DNA from: Ophiobolus disseminans
Taxonomy: Eukaryota > Ascomycota > Dothideomycetes > Pleosporales > Phaeosphaeriaceae
Reading direction: 5' to 3'
NCBI GenBank assembly: GCA_010093685.1
Contig: MU006217.1
Location: 1 to 22,745 of the forward strand
DNA: 22,745 nt
Made by a program: the position numbers and the translations under genes. Every line of letters starts with the position of its first letter. Position 1 is the first letter of the stretch. The notes beneath the pieces are model-generated. The model was not told the DNA's origin. It saw only the letters and a list, made by a program, of their open reading frames with translations, and did no database searches. Below, one piece after another: positions 8,521 to 18,859 of this stretch.

Positions 8521-11500
8521 GTGGCCCCTACTTTTTACCTAACCCTCCCTAAATTAACTGTTAATTGTCCTATTATAGGCATCTACGACGGCGCGGCCTT
8601 TGTGCCAAAGCTTAATGTTACAGGCAGTAACTTCTATTAGTAGAACTCCTCTATAAAGGTGTACGCTACAATTTATAACGCCACTAAGGTGCTAGATAGC
8701 ACTAAAACTATCCTAGAACTGCCCTTATATGCAGGCCTGATTCCTAAACCTGCTCTACTTAATATATCTAATATAGATCCTAGCAATACAGAGCACGTTA
8801 ATACACTAGCCAAACGCAAGGACTTTAACGACAGCCGCCGCTCTATAAACGCAAACATTAAGAAGGTAGCAGAGAAGCAGGTTGAGCGCATTAAGTACTG
8901 GAAAAAGCTTAATAGAGTTCTCTAGATAACTCTTATCCAGACCCTACCGCGCAATGTCTTTAAAGCAGTTTAAGGCCTTAGCTCAGCCGCTGCTATGTAC
9001 GCTGAGATTGTACGCCGGTACTAGGACGAAGGCCTCAATGAGGCCTGCAGCGCATAGAGCAATTTTTTCAAGCTCCGCTGTAGCAGCTGCCTAACAACCT
9101 AGAACTTCACTAATAAGTTTTAGGCAGCCCTTAACAAGCTTAATCACCTTAAGCTTGTGCTCCCAAAGCAGGGCATTGTCTATTAGTTTATTCTTGCTGT
9201 TGAGGACACCTATCCTAACAAAGCACGAGATATCCGCCGTGATCTCCACTAGAACAAAGAAGTCACTCTTAATCTCCTTATCTATAAGCTTAATAACGAA
9301 GCTCGCCGCAATAACCCTGTTAAGGCAGCTGCCTTTGCCGCTAAGAACAACACTAGTGATAACCAGCGTAGTGGCAGCCGTAGCCGAGGCCGCGGCAGAG
9401 GTGGCCGTAGCGGACGAGGAGGCAATCGCGGTGGCAGCTCTAATAGAGCCGACTCCAACACTACAACTCCACCTGCTAAAGCATAATTAGGAGGACGCCT
9501 AGGCATCTCTATGTGCCTACACTGCAGCCGTAAGCACTACGGTGCTAGCGATCGCTACTAGGTAAAGTTTCTACACCTTAAAGTCGAGCACGAGACTCGC
9601 AAGGCTGCTTAGGCCTAAGCCGCTGCTAGCTAGGCAGCCGCTGCTCTATTAGTCACTTAGACTGCGCTAGCGCTAGCACAGCAATCCTTTAGCTATTACA
9701 ACACCTACTTATTTGCTACTGTCTATAACAGCAACGTTGCTAAGGTCTTAGAGCAGGCTATGCAGGTGGCGCACCGAGCAGAGTACAAGAACCGCACTAT
9801 TATTGACACAGGTGCTACAGATCACATCTACAATAACCTCTCTAAATTTATCGAATAGAAAAAGGCGCCTACACGCTTAGGTATCAAAACTAGAGCTAGC
9901 GTCGTTACCGTGCTAGGCACTAGCTCAATCACTATAAATCTTCTCTGTGTAGATAGTACAATCAATTATGTTACCTTTAGCAACGTGTTGTATACGCTAG
10001 ACATGTTTGTATCTATTATCTTATACTTACAGATCCGTAACAAGGGCCTATACTATCACGGCTAGGAGGAGAAGCTCCTCCGCTACAGTGATAGCCTTGA
10101 GCTAGCTTACACGCTAGAGATCGACGGTATCCCTAACGTGCTTTAGGCCTCTAATAAGCTTAAGGCAGCGCAGGCCTTCGCTTTTGTGTCCGCCAATTCA
10201 CCGCGCCTAAACTTAGCTATCTAGCCTACACGTAAGATCACGCTATGCGACCTCTATAAGACGTTTAGCTATGCTAATATAGAGTCGCTTAAGAAGCTAG
10301 TAGCAACTACAACAGGCCTTAAAATCTCATCCCGTGACAACTTCTTATGTAAAGTTTGCCTGCTTAGCAACTCCTAGAAGCAGATCTTACGCGTCCTACC
10401 TAACTAAGCAACCTACGCCTTTTAGCGCGTGCACGTTAATATAGTTGGCCCTATAGCTAACTCTAGCGACAGGAAGGAACGCTATTAGATTATCTACACA
10501 GACGACTACACTCGATTCCGTTAGATTAATACAGTAGAGTCTAAGTCTAACTGTACAACGTCACTTCTGCGCTTTCTGCGCATAATTAAGACTCAGCATA
10601 AAGTCAACGTTGCAATTATCCACCTAGACAATAACAACGTCCTTATTAACTACAAGACTAAAGCAGAGCTATCCTCTGCTAGCACAGTCTTTAAGCTATC
10701 TACGCTATATACAGCTTACTAGAACGGTGTTGCAGAGTTAAGCAATCGAATCTATAAGGCGCGCGTCCGACTTATGTAGATCGGCGCGCCTTACGTCCCT
10801 AAGAACCTGTAGCCGTTTACGGCCCGCTACGCTGCTAAGCTTATCAATCACTATCCTACTACTGCAGTGCTAGGTGGAAAGACTCCTCGACAGTTGTTGA
10901 TAGAGTACATGGGCACGCCTAATCTAGTCCCTAATCTACACTCTATACGCAACTATAGCGAGCTTAGCTTTGTCTATATCCCTGAGCAACGCCGCGTATA
11001 AGGTGACAAGTTCTCTGCGCGCGCGTTTAAGGCCTATTTTGTCGGCCGCGAGGGCTCCTAGATCTATCTTATGTAGGATCCAGCCTCTAACAAAGTTATC
11101 CGAACAAGCAGCGTTAAGTTTGCAAACGCTCCGCTGCATCCTATTATTTCCTAGGACAACGCTGACATAAATACTCCGCCGTCCTCCCTATTCTTATCTC
11201 CTCTACTAACTTTAAATACAACAACTTCACAGCCGTCTCTGCCTCCCTCTTCTCTGTTAGAGACTCTACTAGAGCTTAACTCCTAAGTCCTACAATCCGG
11301 GGGTAAGGATAAGGACACACTGCTCTAACAATTAGATAAGATCTAGCTGCCTAAGCTTAGCCAAGGCCACTACTTTAAGGGCTTCCCTATGAAGCCACAT
11401 GAGGCTCCGCGCTATCTCGATATCTCTGCTACTCTTAACAGCCGCCTTATTGTTGACACGAAACGAGCCTGTCGCCCTATAGCAAAGGCCGCAGTAGTCT

Positions 11501-13191
11501 CTATCTTATACAACCTCACTCTAAAGGTGCTAGCTCGTTATTTTGCTTTAGCAATTGCTGAAGCTCTATCTATCTACAACAGCACCAGCGCTAATCTCCT
11601 ACCCGAGCCTACGTTACACAAACAAGCCATGTAGCATGTGTTTGCAACTAGCTAGATAACTGCAGAAGGCGAGGAGTACAAGGCCCACGAGGACAACGGC
11701 ACGTAGTCGCTATTAGTCTCTCGGCCTAAGGGCACGTTTGCCCTGCCCACTAAGTGGGTGTACAAGTACAAATTTAATAAGACAGGCAAGCTTATCCGCC
11801 TGAAGGCACGCCTTGTTGTCTGCAGCAACCGCTAAAACTCTAAGTTCTAGCGCGAAACATATGCAGCAGTCGCACGCTCTACTACACTTAAAGTCGTCCT
11901 CGCTCTTATAGCTGTTCTTAATCTAGAGTGCGACGCAGGTGACGTAGTCACCGCCTTCCTTAATGGACGCCTTGACAACGACAAGCACATCTTAATCTGC
12001 CTTCTAGACGGTCGCATTGTTAAAGTTAACAAGGCTCTCTACGGCCTACGTCGTTCACCTCGACTCTAGTACTAGGAGCTAGCTCGCTACCTAGCATTAA
12101 TTGGATACTACCTAATTGAGGCTGATCTATGCGTTTTTGTCAACTCTAACGGCCTTATTATCCTAGCCTATATCGATGACCTTATCTTTATCACGCGTAC
12201 GTGCAAAGAGATAGCCGCGCTTAAGAAGCAGGTCTTCTCTAAGTTTAAGTGTTATGACCTTAGACCAATCTCTCACTACCTAGGTATCAAGATCTGTCGC
12301 AATCGATAACAGGGCACTATAGAGCTCTCTATAGAAGCCTACATTGAAAAGCTTAGCGCAGATTTCAAGCGTACTAGCGCTCCTTGCCGCTTCCACCCAC
12401 TTAATCCAAAGGCTCTTAAGCTGCCTCTCCGTGCAAAGGATAATGTAGCTCTAGCCTAGCTTACGACGCGTTACTAATTATTAATTAGCAAGCTTTTGTA
12501 TCTAGCGTCTCAGCTGCGGACAGATATTGCCTTTGCTGTTGGCTGGCTTGCTCGAGCTATAAGCAATCCAATAGAGCTCTACTACTAGTACGCTATCTAA
12601 GTGCTAGACTATCTGTACAGCACTAAAGACCTTGTTATAAGCTTTACCGCTCACTCCTCTACTACCGTAGACGTGTACTTAAAGGCCACAAGCTTTAGCC
12701 TGCACGCCTATAGCGACGCCTTATTTGCAGATAGGGAGGATCGCAAATCCACTTCTAGCTACCTCTTTAAGTTTGCTAGTAGCACAATATGTCACAGATT
12801 AAGCAAGCAGAAGCTTGTTATAACCTCTACAACTAAAGCAGAGTATGTTAGCCTTACCTATGCTGCTAAAGAAGCTACCTAGCTTGCTCGCCTGCTAAAG
12901 CAGGTTAGATACTATAGCAACGACGTTCGTCCTATCAAGCTTTATAGCGACAACTAGCTCTCTATCTAGCTTGTAGCAAGTGAGGGCTACTATAAGCGCA
13001 CTAAACACGTTGATATTTACTACTACTATATTAAGGATTAGGTTAAAGATAGGTGCCTAGTGCTTAAGCATGTAGGTACTAAGGACATAGCTGCAGATAG
13101 TCTCACAAAGCCGCTGGATAAGGTTAATCACTAGCGCTTTCTCTAACAGGTTAGCCTGCGTAGGCCTTACCTAACCACAGCTACAGGCTGA
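8521..13191 (+). pseudogene. copia gag-pol polyprotein, RIP-mutated
   Basis: One frame of over 1,500 codons runs to a TGA at 13189-13191. Internal stops are TAG or TAA and no frameshift is apparent. The N-terminus is unresolved (no ATG near 8500-8530). Domains: gag; an RGG-type basic stretch (9373-9450, SRGRGRGGRSGRGG); a CCHC-like knuckle at 9514-9558 reading CLHCSRKH...RY-stop, where the last Cys is Tyr and the next Trp is a stop; protease DTGATDH (9805 on); a pre-integrase zinc region around 10230-10370 with LCKVC retained but the expected His residues reading Tyr; an integrase core around 10430-10740; reverse transcriptase with YIDDL intact at 12169-12183; and RNase H about 12690-13060. 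Substitutions fit CpA-to-TpA. Open pieces at 11389-11634 and 12601-12882 are fragments of this frame, not separate genes. Confidence 0.88.
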
Positions 13192-13301
13192 ATTAGAGAG
13201 TGCTATTTTAGAGAATGCTACTCTGAGGGTGCTTACCCTATTATGTATCATAGCCTCTCTCTATTTCAGTCACTAAGGCTTATTATTTATCGCAGAGGGG
13301 G

Positions 13302-13435
13302 TGTATTCGCAGGTGCTAAGCTAGTGAGGGCTTAGCTCCACTCAGGTTGGACTAGCGTCATTCTGCTCTTCTCTTTGAGCCTCGTAGCCTTACAATCTAT
13401 CACTTAGTTCGCCTACTTTCCCTCTTAGATTATCA
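13302..13435 (+). repeat. copia 3' LTR (copy B)
   Basis: TGTATTCGCAGG...AGATTATCA, 134 bp, directly after the polypurine tract GCAGAGGGGG and followed by the candidate target duplication CTATG. It keeps canonical TG...CA ends. Confidence 0.9.
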
Positions 13436-13448
13436 CTATGTGCATGCA

Positions 13449-13898
13449 GTAGATCTAAGGCGCTGTAGGGCGTAGATGCGCTTACCGTGCGCATGTTACT
13501 TCAATTACTATTTAAGCCTAGCGCAACCTTAAGTGCGCTGTCGCTCTATCTCTACTACCACGGCATATTTCTGTATGCGCTGCACGGGCAATTACTTGCA
13601 ATAGCCTTAAAGAGTAGATTCTAAGTGCGTGCGGTAGATTTTAAGCATTGTAGCGGGCGTAGGTGTGCTTGCTGTGTGCATGTTACTTTAATTACTATTT
13701 AAGCCTAGCGCAACCCTAAGTGCCTGTCGCTCTATCTCTACTACTACGGCATATTTCTGTATACGCTGCATAGGCAATTACTTGCAATAGCCTTAAAGAG
13801 TAGATTTTAAGTGCGTGCAGTAGATTTTGAATGTTGTAGTGGGCCTAGATGCAGGTGCTGTGTGCATGTTACTTTAATTACTATTCAAGCCTAGCGCT
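13449..13898 (+). repeat. Satellite array 1, about 186-bp period
   Basis: Three units start at 13449, 13634 and 13820 (GTAGATYTWARGC-type start), the third partial. Strongly shared words include TGTGCATGTTACTTTAATTA, GGCATATTTCTGTATRCGCT and CAATTACTTGCAATAGCC. The anchor AGCCTAGCGC recurs with its CCTAGCGC at 13517, 13704 and 13890. The same anchor with a similar period is found in array 2 (15402-16290), suggesting one diverged family. The copia element inserted at or near the edge of this array. Confidence 0.85.
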
Positions 13899-14009
13899 GT
13901 CACCGCCCGTGCCAACCCATTTAAGGCAGAACCTAGCACTACTACTAACCTTTTTACCTCTACCTCCACGACTACAACCCGTATCAAAAATCGTATAAGG
14001 CTATTCAAT
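13899..14009. other. Short spacer, nothing recognised
   Basis: Between array 1 and the damaged minus-strand gene. It is pyrimidine-rich on the plus strand, with no gene or repeat detected. Confidence 0.4.
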
Positions 14010-14567
14010 TCAAAATAGCATAGCGCATATTTCTGTATCTTCAGTCTCAATCAAAAAAAGCCTAACCCTAGCCGTGTTTTCAGCCTTTATGTTTTGCACG
14101 TCTCCTAGATGTTCTGGATTTTTTTCTACATCTTAACGTGTCCGCTCACAATCCTATTAAAACCCTAGCAACATATCCTTATCTCTTAGGTCTACCTCCT
14201 CTACCTGTTGTACAAAACGCTTCTTGTGCTTATCCTGCTTGTGTGTGTGTTCCTTGTCGCTCGCTTAAAGCTAGCTAGTGACTTCTGCGGCCTTAGCGTC
14301 GTCTGCGAGCAGCGCTAGAGATTCTTTATTATCTCTGTCTTCGTCTTTATCTAGAGGATCGCAAGGGACGGCTATGTCAGGACTGATGCAAAGACCGACG
14401 CCTAATAGAGTTACTGCTAGGACACTAGGGGGTGCGGGTGCGTAGGGGACGAAGTTAGGGTAAGCCGCTTGTTGCTTTTGGCGTAAGTAGGAGGCGCGGT
14501 TGTACTCCCGCTTTGCCTCTACCCTTGCCTTACTAGTTGAATATTTTCTTAGTCTGCCTCGTAGCAT
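14010..14567 (-). pseudogene. Small basic RGRxRKY protein, gene 1, RIP-mutated
   Basis: The minus-strand ATG at 14567 opens MLRGRLRKYSTSKARVEAKR, a basic N-terminus with an AT-hook-like or nuclear-targeting look (Arg-Gly-Arg-x-Arg-Lys-Tyr). The frame is open for 98 codons to a TAG at 14271. It then continues in phase through TAG/TAA codons to the first TGA at 14010-14012, for 186 codons in all, consistent with a RIP-mutated longer gene. The middle is Ala/Pro rich and later parts are charged. A paralogue lies upstream on the same strand (14939-15313). I recognise the RGRxRKY...AKREYNRASYLRQK pattern as recurring in short fungal hypothetical proteins, but cannot name the family or function. DNA binding is an inference from the basic motif. 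Confidence 0.55.
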
Positions 14568-14938
14568 GCTATACGTTGTGTAGTATCTTAGCTTGTCTAA
14601 GATAGTGTTTAGGACAGTGTTTAGGGGTCAGCAAGGGGAAAGGTCCGATGCAAATTAGTTTAAGCCTAAACTAGCTTAGGTACCTAGCATCCGCTTTCCG
14701 CGTTAGTCTAGCCTGCCTAGGGTATTAGCACAGCAGGTACCGCGGTTTGTAATGCTTTTGTGCTGTCTCTGCAGTTTGTGCATAAGTCTAGCATTTGCTT
14801 AATAGAAGCTGTAGCTCCTTAGATACTGTAGGCTGCATGTCCCTGCTGTTGTTTGCTAGCCTTAGTTATTGCTCTTCTTAGGCTCTAGGGACAGAATTAA
14901 GGGACGCAGACTAGCCTAACATCTTACGCTAGAGCTAG
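14568..14938 (-). other. Intergenic spacer with possible coding remnant
   Basis: Between the two RGRxRKY genes. A minus-strand run beginning MQPTVSKELQLLLSKC (ATG near 14838) is open except for TAG codons over about 60 codons, but shows no motif and may be non-coding. There is a small inverted repeat TAGTTTA AGCC TAAACTA around 14657-14674. Confidence 0.3.
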
Positions 14939-15313
14939 TCATGTCGGCGTAGGTAGCGTTAGTGGTCGCTTTCTTTCTTTCTTTGCTATTGCTGCTGCTT
15001 CTGCGCTCTTGTACGTTAGGCGCCTACTACGGCGTTAATCTATTTATCTAGCGTCTTTTGCATGTAGCGCATCGCTTGTACTAGGTTGCTAACTAGCCCT
15101 AACGGCCTCTATGCTAACCCCTACGGCTAGAGGCTCCGGCAGCGGCATTAGCATACAGGGAAGTGGCGGCTGCGGTGTGTAGACTCTAAAGCTAATTGTA
15201 GCCTTAGAGTCTTTACTTCTTTGCTTATGCAATTGCTAGGTACGGTTATACTCTTGCTGCGCCTGCTCCTTCTCTTTAATAGGCTAGTATTTTCTTAGTC
15301 TCCCTGTTAACAT
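14939..15313 (-). pseudogene. Small basic RGRxRKY protein, gene 2, RIP-mutated paralogue
   Basis: The ATG at 15313 begins MLTGRLRKY, followed in phase by a stop where gene 1 has Ser, then acidic/Gln-rich residues and EYNR as in gene 1 (REYNR). The frame keeps phase through TAG/TAA only to a TGA at 14939-14941, 125 codons. Shared start and shared EYNR spacing support paralogy with the gene at 14010-14567. The C-terminus is Lys/Arg rich (AKKERKRP). Function unknown. The gene lies just beyond satellite array 2. Confidence 0.45.
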
Positions 15314-15401
15314 GCTGTTAGTTAGTAGTTGCTTGTGTTTACTTAGTAGCATTTAGGAGAGTGTACAGGAGACAGCGTAGCGTCTAAACTAAGTTTCTTA
15401 T

Positions 15402-16290
15402 CCTAGCGCGGCTTATGTCCTGCGCCGCAACACTGCCCTGCAACAGGTCAACAACTTTAGCTTAGATTGCAATTCTAAAACATGCATTCAACTCGCAAAT
15501 TATCCTCCTTTCTATACAGACCCTGCTACAATAGTTGCAGGTAACGTAGTGCTAAGTCTTGTAGATTAAGACAATAACTCTTCTTAGCCTAGCGCGCCCT
15601 AGTCCTGCGCCGGCAGCACCGCCCTGCAACAGCTCAGCAACTACAACTTAGATTGCAATTTAGAGAAGTGCATCTTGGCTGTAAAGCATCTCTCTGCATA
15701 CTAGCACGCTGCTGCTACGGTTGCATACTACATAGTGCTGGTACAGGCAGCAGGCAAGATTTAGTAAATAATTCATTTATAGTCTAGCGCGCCCTAGTCC
15801 TTTGCCCGCAACACTGCCCTGCAACAGCTTAGCAACTACAACTTAGATTGCAATTTAGAGAAGTGCATCTTGGCTGTAAAGCATCTCTCTGCATACTAGC
15901 ACGCTGCTGCTACGGTTGCATACAACATGGTGCTAGTATAGGCAGCAGGCAAGATTTAGTAAATAATTTATTTATAGCCTAGCCCGCTGTCCGGCCTGTG
16001 CCGCAGCAGCACCTACTAACTGCACAGCAACTACAACTTAGATTCCTATTTAGAGAACTGCATTTGCGTTGTAGAGCATACTTCTGTCTGTCTACAGTCT
16101 GCGTCTGCAGCGATAGGCAGCGTAGTAGTGTGTCTGGTGTATTAAGACAATAACTCTTCTTAGCCTAGCGCACTCTAGCTCTGCACCCGCAGCACTACCC
16201 CCTTCTAACCCTAATAATTCAACAACTACAACTCGGCCTAGAATTCTAAAGAGTGCATTCTCCCCGCACAGCCATGCGCTCCCAATTCCA
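15402..16290 (+). repeat. Satellite array 2, 186-195-bp period
   Basis: Five units are anchored on (C/T)CTAGCGC or its variant at 15402, 15588, 15783, 15978 and 16164 (spacings 186, 195, 195, 186). Units 2 and 3 are nearly identical over long stretches, sharing GCAACTACAACTTAGATTGC, AAAGCATCTCTCTGCATACT and CACGCTGCTGCTACGGTTGC. Units 1, 4 and 5 are more diverged. The array lies upstream of gene 2 on its strand and shares anchor and period with array 1. Confidence 0.82.
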
Positions 16291-16585
16291 ACTAAAAAGA
16301 AAGATTTTAAATTTTTGATGTTTGTCTAACCCTAAGCCTGGTTTGTCTCTTCTAAAGTTTAAGAGTACTAAAAAGATTAATTTTGCCGAGGCGTTCGTGG
16401 CGTTCAAGTATCAACCTACTCGCTTAGTCTAGCTATCGCAGCGAACACTAAAGTCGCTGCACTATGTCTTACTGCCTGCATCACAACACCTAGCTATTTT
16501 CTGATATTTCTAAAGCGACTAAAAGATGCGCCTTACAATACTGCACATTATTGTCTCTGAAAGTATATCTGTAGTGCGTGTTTAG
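16291..16585. other. No gene recognised; one hairpin
   Basis: A 295-bp AT-rich stretch. GCAGCGA (from 16438) and TCGCTGC (from 16454) form a 7-bp stem with a 9-nt loop. No coding frame or known repeat is seen. Confidence 0.4.
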
Positions 16586-16696
16586 AGTACACCCGATTTT
16601 GTTTACTATTTTAAATCGGGTGTACTACATACAGGGGTCCTACTAGCGTCAAATTAAATCGGGTGTTTAACACCCGGATATTGATTAATAGTGAGG
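16586..16696 (+). mobile_element. Hairpin element, copy 1
   Basis: Two successive hairpins. Arms 16586-16599 and 16613-16626 are perfect 14-bp complements (AGTACACCCGATTT / AAATCGGGTGTACT). A second hairpin (ATCGGGTGT, 16658-16666, against ACACCCGGAT, 16670-16679) follows, then GATTAATAGTGAGG. The right part aligns without indels to 21956-21996 (offset 5300), but all arms carry ACACCC where copy 2 has TCTTCCC. It abuts the truncated gypsy integrase. It is probably a small non-autonomous DNA element, with superfamily unassigned. Confidence 0.55.
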
Positions 16697-16697
16697 C

Positions 16698-17661
16698 TAT
16701 CCTAACAAAGATAATAAACATTACCCGCTAGTTATCTACAGCATGGCACCCGCAGACTAATAGGTCTACTAAGCGCATAAACAGCACTATTGAAGCCTAT
16801 CTACGTGCTTACATCAACTAGGCACAAACTAATTAGGTAGACCTCCTTCTAATAGCCTTAATTGCTATTAAAGGACGTGAAGCAAGGTTAACAAGAGTCT
16901 CTCCCTTCTTCCTACAATATGGCTATAATATTAACCCTATCTAACTAAACATCTCCTAAGGACTAGATCTAGAAGAATTAGAAGCACGTGTAGTGCCTAA
17001 TTATAACAAGGCAAAGGCTATTGTTGAAAAGCTTAAGTAAGCCTTTAATATAGCGTAGACTACAATAGCTGAGGCACAACAAGAATAGGAGCATTAGGCA
17101 AACTAGAAAAGACATAAGCAGCCTAACCTCAGAGTTAATAACAAAGTCTAGCTTTCTTACTGGAAACAGCTATCCAATAGCCGCCTAAACCGGAAACTAG
17201 ACTAGAAGAATGCTAAGTATACAGTCATTAAGGTAATTAACTCTCACTTAGTTAGACTAAACACACTACCTAGGATTAACAGTGTTTTCTATGTAGACCG
17301 CCTAAGACTAGCTTCCTTAGATCCCTTCCCTAGCCAGCTAAATAATAACACACAACTAGAGCCTGTTCTTGTTAATAGAGATTTAGAGTTAGAAGTTAAA
17401 CAGATTATAGCTAAGGTTAGCTACAGGAACCGGCTGTTCTTTAAGGTTAAATAGACTAGATATGCCCTTACAACTTTTAAGCCAGCAGAAAATCTGCAAG
17501 ACAATATTGCCTTAGATAAATAGGAAGTCTTTACTGCTCTATACCGCAATCAACGTTCTAAACAGCTTCTAGCTGGATTTAGGAGAGGTGATAAAGAACA
17601 GTACCTAAGACATAACACTGCTGCACACAGATTGGAGAAGGGGGGTAATATAAGAGGTTAG
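16698..17661 (+). pseudogene. Ty3/gypsy integrase C-terminus with chromodomain, RIP-mutated, 5'-truncated
   Basis: One frame from about 16698 has the integrase block LSTAWHPQTNRSTKRIN (16732 on; Asp-Gly and Glu expected in the usual TDGxTER) and YLRAYIN, SPFFLQYGYN. A later stretch around 17395-17500 (IIAKVSYRNRLFFKVK-stop-TRY...FKPAENLQDN) looks like a chromodomain, as in chromoviruses, which uses histone marks to direct insertion. TAG codons replace Trp/Gln throughout. The frame runs through the polypurine tract and ends at TAG 17659-17661 just inside the LTR. Everything upstream (gag, protease, reverse transcriptase) is missing, replaced by the hairpin element. Confidence 0.75.
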
Positions 17662-17916
17662 ACCTCTACTATCCTTAGTAGAGTCACTTCGGTTCAATTA
17701 GAGTCACTTTGGCTTAATAGAACGTCACGGAAGAGCATGGAATGCTCTAGCTATTAAAGAGATTACAAATAATGACATATGCTAATGTATGTAGAAACTC
17801 TTAGAAACTAGCAGTCTGCCTATTTAGACAGCCTGCTCTCTAACTCTAGATAGTCTCTATCGAATTCATCACGGTTAAACCTAGCCTTTCTGCAGTCTTC
17901 TGCCTAGCCCCTTACA
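17649..17916 (+). repeat. Ty3/gypsy 3' LTR, complete
   Basis: 268 bp, from TATAAGAGG (TGTAAGAGG in the fragment at 21863, minus) to CCCCTTACA, with inverted ends TGTAAG/CTTACA once a TG-to-TA change is allowed. It is preceded by the purine-rich tract GGAGAAGGGGGG. Its last 93 bp match 1-93 and its first 200 bp match the split fragment at about 21272-21863. It is followed by CTAGG as the possible 3' target duplication, inside the protease region of a minus-strand gypsy. Confidence 0.82.
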
Positions 17917-18850
17917 CTAGGACTAGTACAGGCTCTTCTTCTTTGCTATGCAAGCGAATGCGCTAGCGGGTAGCATAGATATAGAGTGAACGTTTTGCTA
18001 GTGCAATGGTAACCTAGAGGCGGTCTATCTAAGGTCTTCTAAGTAGCATATTAAATCCTAGTCTATCTCTAGCAACATATGTAGGCTAGTAAAAGGGTAT
18101 AGGTTGGGTTAGAGTTGGGTTGCCTTACGTAATACCTCAGCCGTAACCTAACCCCAACCCATTTTTTTTGCGCTAGTACTAGGTATAGGTTAGGTTAAGG
18201 TCGCACGGGCCTTGGGTTGAGGTTAGGTCGCACCGATATAGTTTTAAGCCAATTAGGCTGCTTATCACAGCTGATTATTACATACATAATTGGCTATACC
18301 CTTGTCTAGGTCTGACATAATACAACCTAACCTCTACCCGCGCTAGAGCTACTACAACCTAACTACAGCTACAGGTCTATGCGACCTTAACCTAACTAAT
18401 ACCTCAAGGCCCGTGCGACCCCAACCCAACCTATACCCACTGCTAGGTACCTTAACCCTTTTTACTAGCCTAAACATATGCCTATTCTTTATTCTTAAAT
18501 CCTTTAATATTAATATAGTACTTAGCAACCTAGTAGATAGTGCCTTTACTAGCAACTCTAACTAATGTACGTGGTGTAATATCAATGCACCGTAAGCTAG
18601 CTCTCTTAACTAAGAATAGGGAGACAAAAGCATTAGCTAAGCAGCCGCAATTAATTATAGTAGAAGCAAAGGTGTTATAATTAACTAGTGTGTGTATGCT
18701 TATTGCTTCCCTATCTATGTGTTTTGCTCTCTTAAATCCTTCCTATTCCCTAGCAAATACCTGCTAACTTACATTTGGCTTCTGTCTGTGACTGCTAACA
18801 GAAGCTACTCGTTTCCTAGCATGCTAGTAGTAGTGTTCTTATCCTCCTCT
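17917..18850 (-). pseudogene. Ty3/gypsy protease (start of pol), RIP-mutated, MITE-interrupted
   Basis: Minus-strand frame with codon ends one base off the gag frame, consistent with a -1 gag/pol shift. The motif IINCGCLANAFVS (around 18658-18620) occupies the position of the protease active site, where an Asp is expected. The Asn fits a TGA-to-TAA change. KRASLRCIDITPRTL follows. A 391-bp MITE (18082-18472) with 8-bp duplication AACATATG interrupts the frame. Beyond it, YVATRDRLGFNMLLRRP continues in the style of retroviral-type proteases. The frame is then cut at 17916 by the LTR of a plus-strand gypsy. Confidence 0.6.
18082..18472. mobile_element. hAT-like MITE, copy 1 (391 bp, RIP-mutated)
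   Basis: Ends TAGGCTAGTAAAAGGG and (reversed) TAGGCTAGTAAAAAGGG form terminal inverted repeats. Perfect 8-bp direct repeats AACATATG flank it (18074-18081 and 18473-18480), the size typical of the hAT superfamily. No coding capacity. The interior is dense in GGTTGGGTT / AACCCAACC words. It has the same length as copy 2 (21322-21712), with 20 substitutions and no indels, all C-to-T or G-to-A in this copy. The short minus-strand open frame inside it (18352-18555) is not a gene. Confidence 0.85.
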
Positions 18851-18859
18851 TCTAGCTAA

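Larger units (their letters stand above)
8246..13435 (+). mobile_element. Full-length Ty1/copia retrotransposon, copy B
   Basis: A 5190-bp element with 134-bp LTRs and a single gag-pol frame in copia order: gag, protease, integrase, reverse transcriptase, RNase H. A purine-rich tract (GCAGAGGGGG, 13292-13301) immediately precedes the 3' LTR. CTATG follows the 3' LTR (13436-13440), and CTATG also overlaps the start of the 5' LTR (8243-8247). A 5-bp target duplication with loss of a TG at the junction would explain this. It is inserted at the edge of a roughly 186-bp tandem repeat. The two LTRs differ at only a few sites, mostly C/T, so the insertion is not very old apart from RIP. Confidence 0.9.

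Noticed and set aside
8673..9506. Minus-strand open frames at 8673-8891 and 9282-9506, and plus frame 9155-9490
   Set aside because: Shadows of copia gag; the real frame shows the RGG stretch and knuckle in phase with pol.
10936..12032. Short frames at 10936-11139, 10970-11170 and 11847-12032
   Set aside because: Out-of-frame shadows of the copia integrase and reverse transcriptase region.
3565..13191. TAG reassigned as a sense codon (Trp/Gln) explaining in-frame TAGs
   Set aside because: TAG sits at former Trp and Gln positions alike, comes with missense changes at catalytic sites, and duplicate copies show directional C-to-T changes. RIP explains all of this.
18352..18555. Minus-strand 67-codon frame
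   Set aside because: Starts in the gypsy protease relic and runs into the MITE; not a gene.
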